Shown one piece after another: positions 20,444-22,626 of a stretch of 22,626 nucleotides of DNA. How positions within the stretch are numbered: the first letter of the stretch is position 1; each line of letters begins with the position of its first letter. The translations under genes and the position numbers were made by a program. The DNA lies in assembly GCA_964633205.1 (NCBI GenBank), contig CAZWFN010000105.1, positions 1 through 22,626 of the forward strand, read 5' to 3'. The stretch comes from CAYVQE01 sp964633205. Its GTDB lineage: Bacteria > Myxococcota > B64-G9. The notes under the pieces were generated by a model. That model saw only the letters and a list, made by a program, of their open reading frames with translations. It made no database searches and was not told where the DNA came from.

Positions 20444-21333
20444 GGCTCGCCCTCGCTGTCCCCCGCCCCATGGCCACCCAGCAATCCGCGCAACAGTTCG
20501 GGATCGAGGCCCAGGTCCTCGCTCCCGGCCGCACCGGTCACCCCCCGCGTGGCGCGCGCGGGCTCCTCGCGCACCAGCTCCAGGCCCCCCTGCAGCCTTT
20601 CCTTGAGCAGTCGGCCCTCGCCGTCGATCCAGCTGTCGACCTGCACCCCGCCCGCGTTGCGGCGCAGGTGCATCGCCGGCACCAAGCGCCCGCCGACCGA
20701 CAGCGCCTCGGGCCCGATGACCGTGATCACGGCGGGCCGGTTCGACAGCCGCTGCGGGTCGAACACCGTCACCCGGTAGCGGTCGCCGGCACGCAGGCGC
20801 TGGCGCGCCAGCAGGCGCGGCAGGGTCAGGTCGAACAGCGGCGCGGAGTCGACCGGCAGCACCCGGCTGCGCTGCTGCCCGCCGCTGTCGAGGCTGATCT
20901 CCAGACCCTCGGGGCGCATGCGGCCGCTGGCCGACAGCTCGAGCGGTCCGGTGCGCAGGTCGAGCTCGAGGTCCTGCAGCCGGTGCTGTTGGTCGAGCCG
21001 CACCCGCAGGTCGGACTCCAGCGGCTGCGCCGTGCCGGCCACCTGCAGCCGCAGCCGGGTGCGCTGCTGCAGGACGAAGCCGCCGGCGACGGGCTTCAGC
21101 TCGGCGTGGACATAGCCCAGCTTGCGATCGTTCAAGTAGGCGCCCAGCCAGTACTCCTCGGCGAGCTCGACCGCGGCCAGGTCTTCGGCAGCCAGCGGCG
21201 TGGCGGCCAGCTCGTCGGCCGGCCAGAACATCGCCGCCAGCACCACCGCCCAGGCGGCCACCAGCCCGCCGCCGAGCAGGTGCCAGGCGGGATGGGCGCG
21301 AAAGCGTTTGGGGGCGGGTGGCAACGGCTCCAT
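20440..21333 (-). CDS. membrane-anchored extracytoplasmic beta-rich protein, first gene of the ABC/DUF4139 operon
   Basis: A 297-aa protein with one N-terminal hydrophobic segment (about residues 17-37, WHLLGGGLVAAWAVVLAAMF) after basic residues, so a signal anchor with the rest outside the cytoplasm. The body is beta-rich: EEYWLGAYLNDRKLGYVHAEL, then alternating strands (LRLQVAGTAQPLESDLRVRLD), then RYRVTVFDPQRLSNRPAVITV and VDSWIDGEGRLLKERL. This resembles the domain that precedes transglutaminase-like domains in some deltaproteobacterial proteins and DUF3108-like proteins, but no transglutaminase is present. The C-terminal 50 residues are Gly/Ala/Glu-rich and probably flexible. Start: ATG 21333; no Shine-Dalgarno, and a -10 ends 6 nt before it. 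It could be an accessory or substrate-sensing subunit of the transporter. Confidence 0.75.
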   Translation of the reverse strand: MEPLPPAPKRFRAHPAWHLLGGGLVAAWAVVLAAMFWPADELAATPLAAEDLAAVELAEEYWLGAYLNDRKLGYVHAELKPVAGGFVLQQRTRLRLQVAGTAQPLESDLRVRLDQQHRLQDLELDLRTGPLELSASGRMRPEGLEISLDSGGQQRSRVLPVDSAPLFDLTLPRLLARQRLRAGDRYRVTVFDPQRLSNRPAVITVIGPEALSVGGRLVPAMHLRRNAGGVQVDSWIDGEGRLLKERLQGGLELVREEPARATRGVTGAAGSEDLGLDPELLRGLLGGHGAGDSEGEP

Positions 21334-21339
21334 GGGCGC

Positions 21340-21368
21340 ACTTTACACAGGCCCGCCAGCGCGGGCAA
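21340..21368 (-). promoter_or_regulatory. operon promoter giving a probably leaderless mRNA
   Basis: TTGCCC (21363-21368), a 17-bp spacer ending in TG, and TAAAGT (21340-21345) on the minus strand. The -10 ends 6 bp before the ATG at 21333, so transcription should start at or within a base or two of the start codon. No Shine-Dalgarno is present, which agrees with leaderless translation. Confidence 0.5.
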
Positions 21369-21380
21369 CTCGGGCCTGTG
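21346..21380. promoter_or_regulatory. 10-bp perfect dyad overlapping the operon promoter
   Basis: CACAGGCCCG (21346-21355) and CGGGCCTGTG (21371-21380) are perfect inverted repeats 15 bp apart. The left arm lies next to the -10 box and the spacer between the arms contains the -35 box. A protein bound to both arms would cover the promoter, so a repressor operator is the simplest reading. The regulator is not evident in the window. Confidence 0.5.
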
Positions 21381-21413
21381 GGGTGCGAATAGACCCACCG
21401 GGGTCGGTCCATA

Positions 21414-21427
21414 CCCGCTGCAGCGGG
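21414..21427. promoter_or_regulatory. 14-bp palindrome, candidate enhancer site for the sigma54 promoter
   Basis: CCCGCTGCAGCGGG is a perfect palindrome centred at 21420.5, about 108 bp upstream of the predicted sigma54 transcription start near 21528. NtrC-family activators bind dyads about 70-150 bp upstream of such promoters. A second short dyad GACCC/GGGTC lies at 21392-21405. Confidence 0.4.
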
Positions 21428-21501
21428 ATCGGCCGCGTGCCGAGGCCCCTGGAATCCGCCGGCATTTCAACCCCCGCCACCCCGTGCGGGCCATCGCGGT
21501 T

Positions 21502-21517
21502 TGGTACGTGGCTTGCA
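21502..21517 (+). promoter_or_regulatory. sigma54 (RpoN) promoter of the PilZ gene
   Basis: TGGTACGTGGCTTGCA matches the sigma54 consensus TGGCACG-N4-TTGCW with one mismatch (T for C). GG at 21503-21504 and GC at 21515-21516 are exactly 10 bp apart. The predicted start is near 21528, giving a 61-nt leader before the ATG at 21589. Confidence 0.65.
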
Positions 21518-21588
21518 TTCAATGCCGGGCGAACAACCGGGGCTGCCGCGCCAATGAACGAGCCGCGGGCCCTGAACTGGAGTCAGCC

Positions 21589-22374
21589 ATGCAAACGGCA
21601 AGCGAAGCGATCGCCACCGACCCCACCCAGCAGAAGCAGAGCCTGGCCAACCAGCTGCAGCAACTCGACGAACGCCACCGTTCCTTGCAGCACGAGGTCG
21701 AGACCGTCGAATCCGAGGCCGCCGCGCTGGAAGAGCAGATCCGCGAGCTGGCCCGGCAGGAGGCCCAGCTGCAGCAGCGCAAGCACGCGCTGCAGCAGGC
21801 GGCCAAGGAGATCGGCCAGCGGCGCTCGACCTACATCGGAAGCCAGCGCGAGCTGGACGCCGAACGCGAGCAGCTGCGGCAACGCCTGGACGAGGTCGAA
21901 CGCGAGCAGCAGGAAGACGAGCAGCTGCGCCAGCAGATCGCGGCCCAGGACGCCGCCTGGCGCGCCGAGCGCGAGGCTGCGCGCCAGGCCGAGCAGGAGC
22001 GCCGGGCGCAGCAGGAGGCCGCGGCGGCCGAGAAGCGCCGCCACAAGCGCCTGACCGTGGCCCTCGACGTCAGCCTGCAGACCGAGCACAACTTCTACAT
22101 GGGCCTGACCGAGAACCTGTCCGAGGGCGGGCTGTTCATCGCCACCTACGAGCCGCTGCCGCTGGGCACGCAGCTCGACCTGAGCCTGAACCTGCCCGAC
22201 CACCCGCCGATCAAGAGCCGCTGCGAGGTGCGCTGGGTGCGCGAGCACACCGAGTTCACCGAAGACGTCACCCCGGGCGTCGGCGTGCAGTTCCTCGATC
22301 TGGACGACCAGGACAAGCAGACCATCCGCGACTTCCTGGCCCAGCGCGATCCGATCCTCTACGACCTGGGCTGA
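21589..22374 (+). CDS. coiled-coil PilZ-domain protein, probable c-di-GMP effector
   Basis: A 261-aa cytoplasmic protein. Residues 10-148 are an almost uninterrupted, Gln/Glu/Arg-rich coiled coil with no Pro after residue 12. Residues 149-258 are a PilZ domain of the TIGR02266 type found in Myxococcus-like bacteria. The c-di-GMP-binding signature is intact: R150-x3-R154 (RRHKR) and N176-x-S178-x2-G181 (NLSEGG), followed by GVGVQFLDL and a C-terminal helix. C-di-GMP binding is therefore likely. Start: ATG 21589 with GGAG (21579-21582) at 6 nt; an earlier ATG at 21554 is out of frame. It is divergent from the ABC/DUF4139 operon, with a shared 255-bp control region and a sigma54 promoter. The coiled coil suggests oligomerisation or docking to a motor or polar scaffold (inference). 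Confidence 0.9.
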   Translation: MQTASEAIATDPTQQKQSLANQLQQLDERHRSLQHEVETVESEAAALEEQIRELARQEAQLQQRKHALQQAAKEIGQRRSTYIGSQRELDAEREQLRQRLDEVEREQQEDEQLRQQIAAQDAAWRAEREAARQAEQERRAQQEAAAAEKRRHKRLTVALDVSLQTEHNFYMGLTENLSEGGLFIATYEPLPLGTQLDLSLNLPDHPPIKSRCEVRWVREHTEFTEDVTPGVGVQFLDLDDQDKQTIRDFLAQRDPILYDLG

Positions 22375-22617
22375 GCGCCGGCGCAACCAAAAAAGTCGGG
22401 CCGCGCTGGAGTTGATGCACCGTTGTCGAGCCTCGCCAACACTCTGCCATTCCCAGCGCTCCAGGGGGGTGCTACGTCCGGTTTCGACTCCCGCAGGGCC
22501 CTCACAGAGCGGCCTCGCTGCCCCGCCGGCCCAGCGCGCGACACCCGCTAGGGAGGAGCCCCTGCTTGGCGGAAAAACCCCTGGCAATCTGGGTGATCTA
22601 ATATTACACTATACCAG
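22375..22617. other. intergenic region after the PilZ gene, no gene supported
   Basis: No open frame here is convincing. GCGCCGGCGC (22375-22384 region) is a short palindrome followed by an A-run, not a U-tract, so it is not a plus-strand terminator. The last 50 bases are markedly AT-rich and contain a possible promoter: CTGGCA (22581-22586), an 18-bp spacer and TACACT (22605-22610). Confidence 0.35.
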
Positions 22618-22625
22618 AAAGGAGA
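22618..22625 (+). promoter_or_regulatory. Shine-Dalgarno of a gene starting beyond the right edge
   Basis: The window ends in AGAAAGGAGAA. AAAGGAGA at 22618-22625 is a near-perfect Shine-Dalgarno placed so that a start codon would fall a few bases past the last base. The AT-rich stretch before it fits a promoter region. The gene itself is not visible. Confidence 0.4.
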
Positions 22626-22626
22626 A

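Noticed and set aside
22460..22560. tRNA-like T-arm sequence (GGTTTCGACTCC)
   Set aside because: No matching acceptor, D or anticodon arms could be placed around it on either strand.

Overview
The window is very GC-rich, with dense coding and short intergenic gaps. Its gene content points to a deltaproteobacterial-type organism, probably Myxococcota or a related lineage. The evidence is a PilZ domain behind a long coiled coil, an FG-GAP/Cys-rich surface protein ending in a MYXO-CTERM-like tail, a TIGR03960/DUF2344 radical SAM protein next to RNase G/E, and two good sigma54 promoters. No rRNA, tRNA, CRISPR array, IS element or prophage gene was seen.

Layout. Positions 1-1010 hold the left edge of a minus-strand gene (12 codons only), an AT-richer stretch, and a vapBC-type toxin-antitoxin pair with a palindromic operator inside its promoter. 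Next is rho (minus) with a strong sigma70 promoter and a structured leader, divergent from ligA (plus). The 475-bp gap after ligA holds a near-consensus sigma54 promoter followed by four hairpins, which may be an untranslated RNA or a long leader. Positions 5216-10668 form a plus-strand operon: a radical SAM/DUF2344 fusion, RNase G/E, and a second radical SAM protein. A small FHA protein with its own promoter and structured leader follows. After it comes a large FG-GAP/Cys-rich surface protein whose 3' end overlaps a convergent operon.

The most distinctive part is the minus-strand operon 14161-21333. In transcription order it encodes a membrane-anchored extracytoplasmic protein, an ABC ATPase, a 12-TM ABC permease, and two different DUF4139 (mucoidy-inhibitor-A-like) proteins without signal peptides. 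Junctions are 4-bp GTGA overlaps, a 4-nt gap and an 8-bp overlap, so the five products are probably made together. I know of no described system with this composition, and it is the best candidate for an undescribed one. Its promoter looks nearly leaderless and is overlapped by a 10-bp perfect dyad. The divergent PilZ gene has a sigma54 promoter with a 14-bp perfect palindrome about 108 bp upstream of the predicted start, where an NtrC-type enhancer site would lie.

All functional statements rest on reading motifs by eye. No alignment, profile search or folding program was run.
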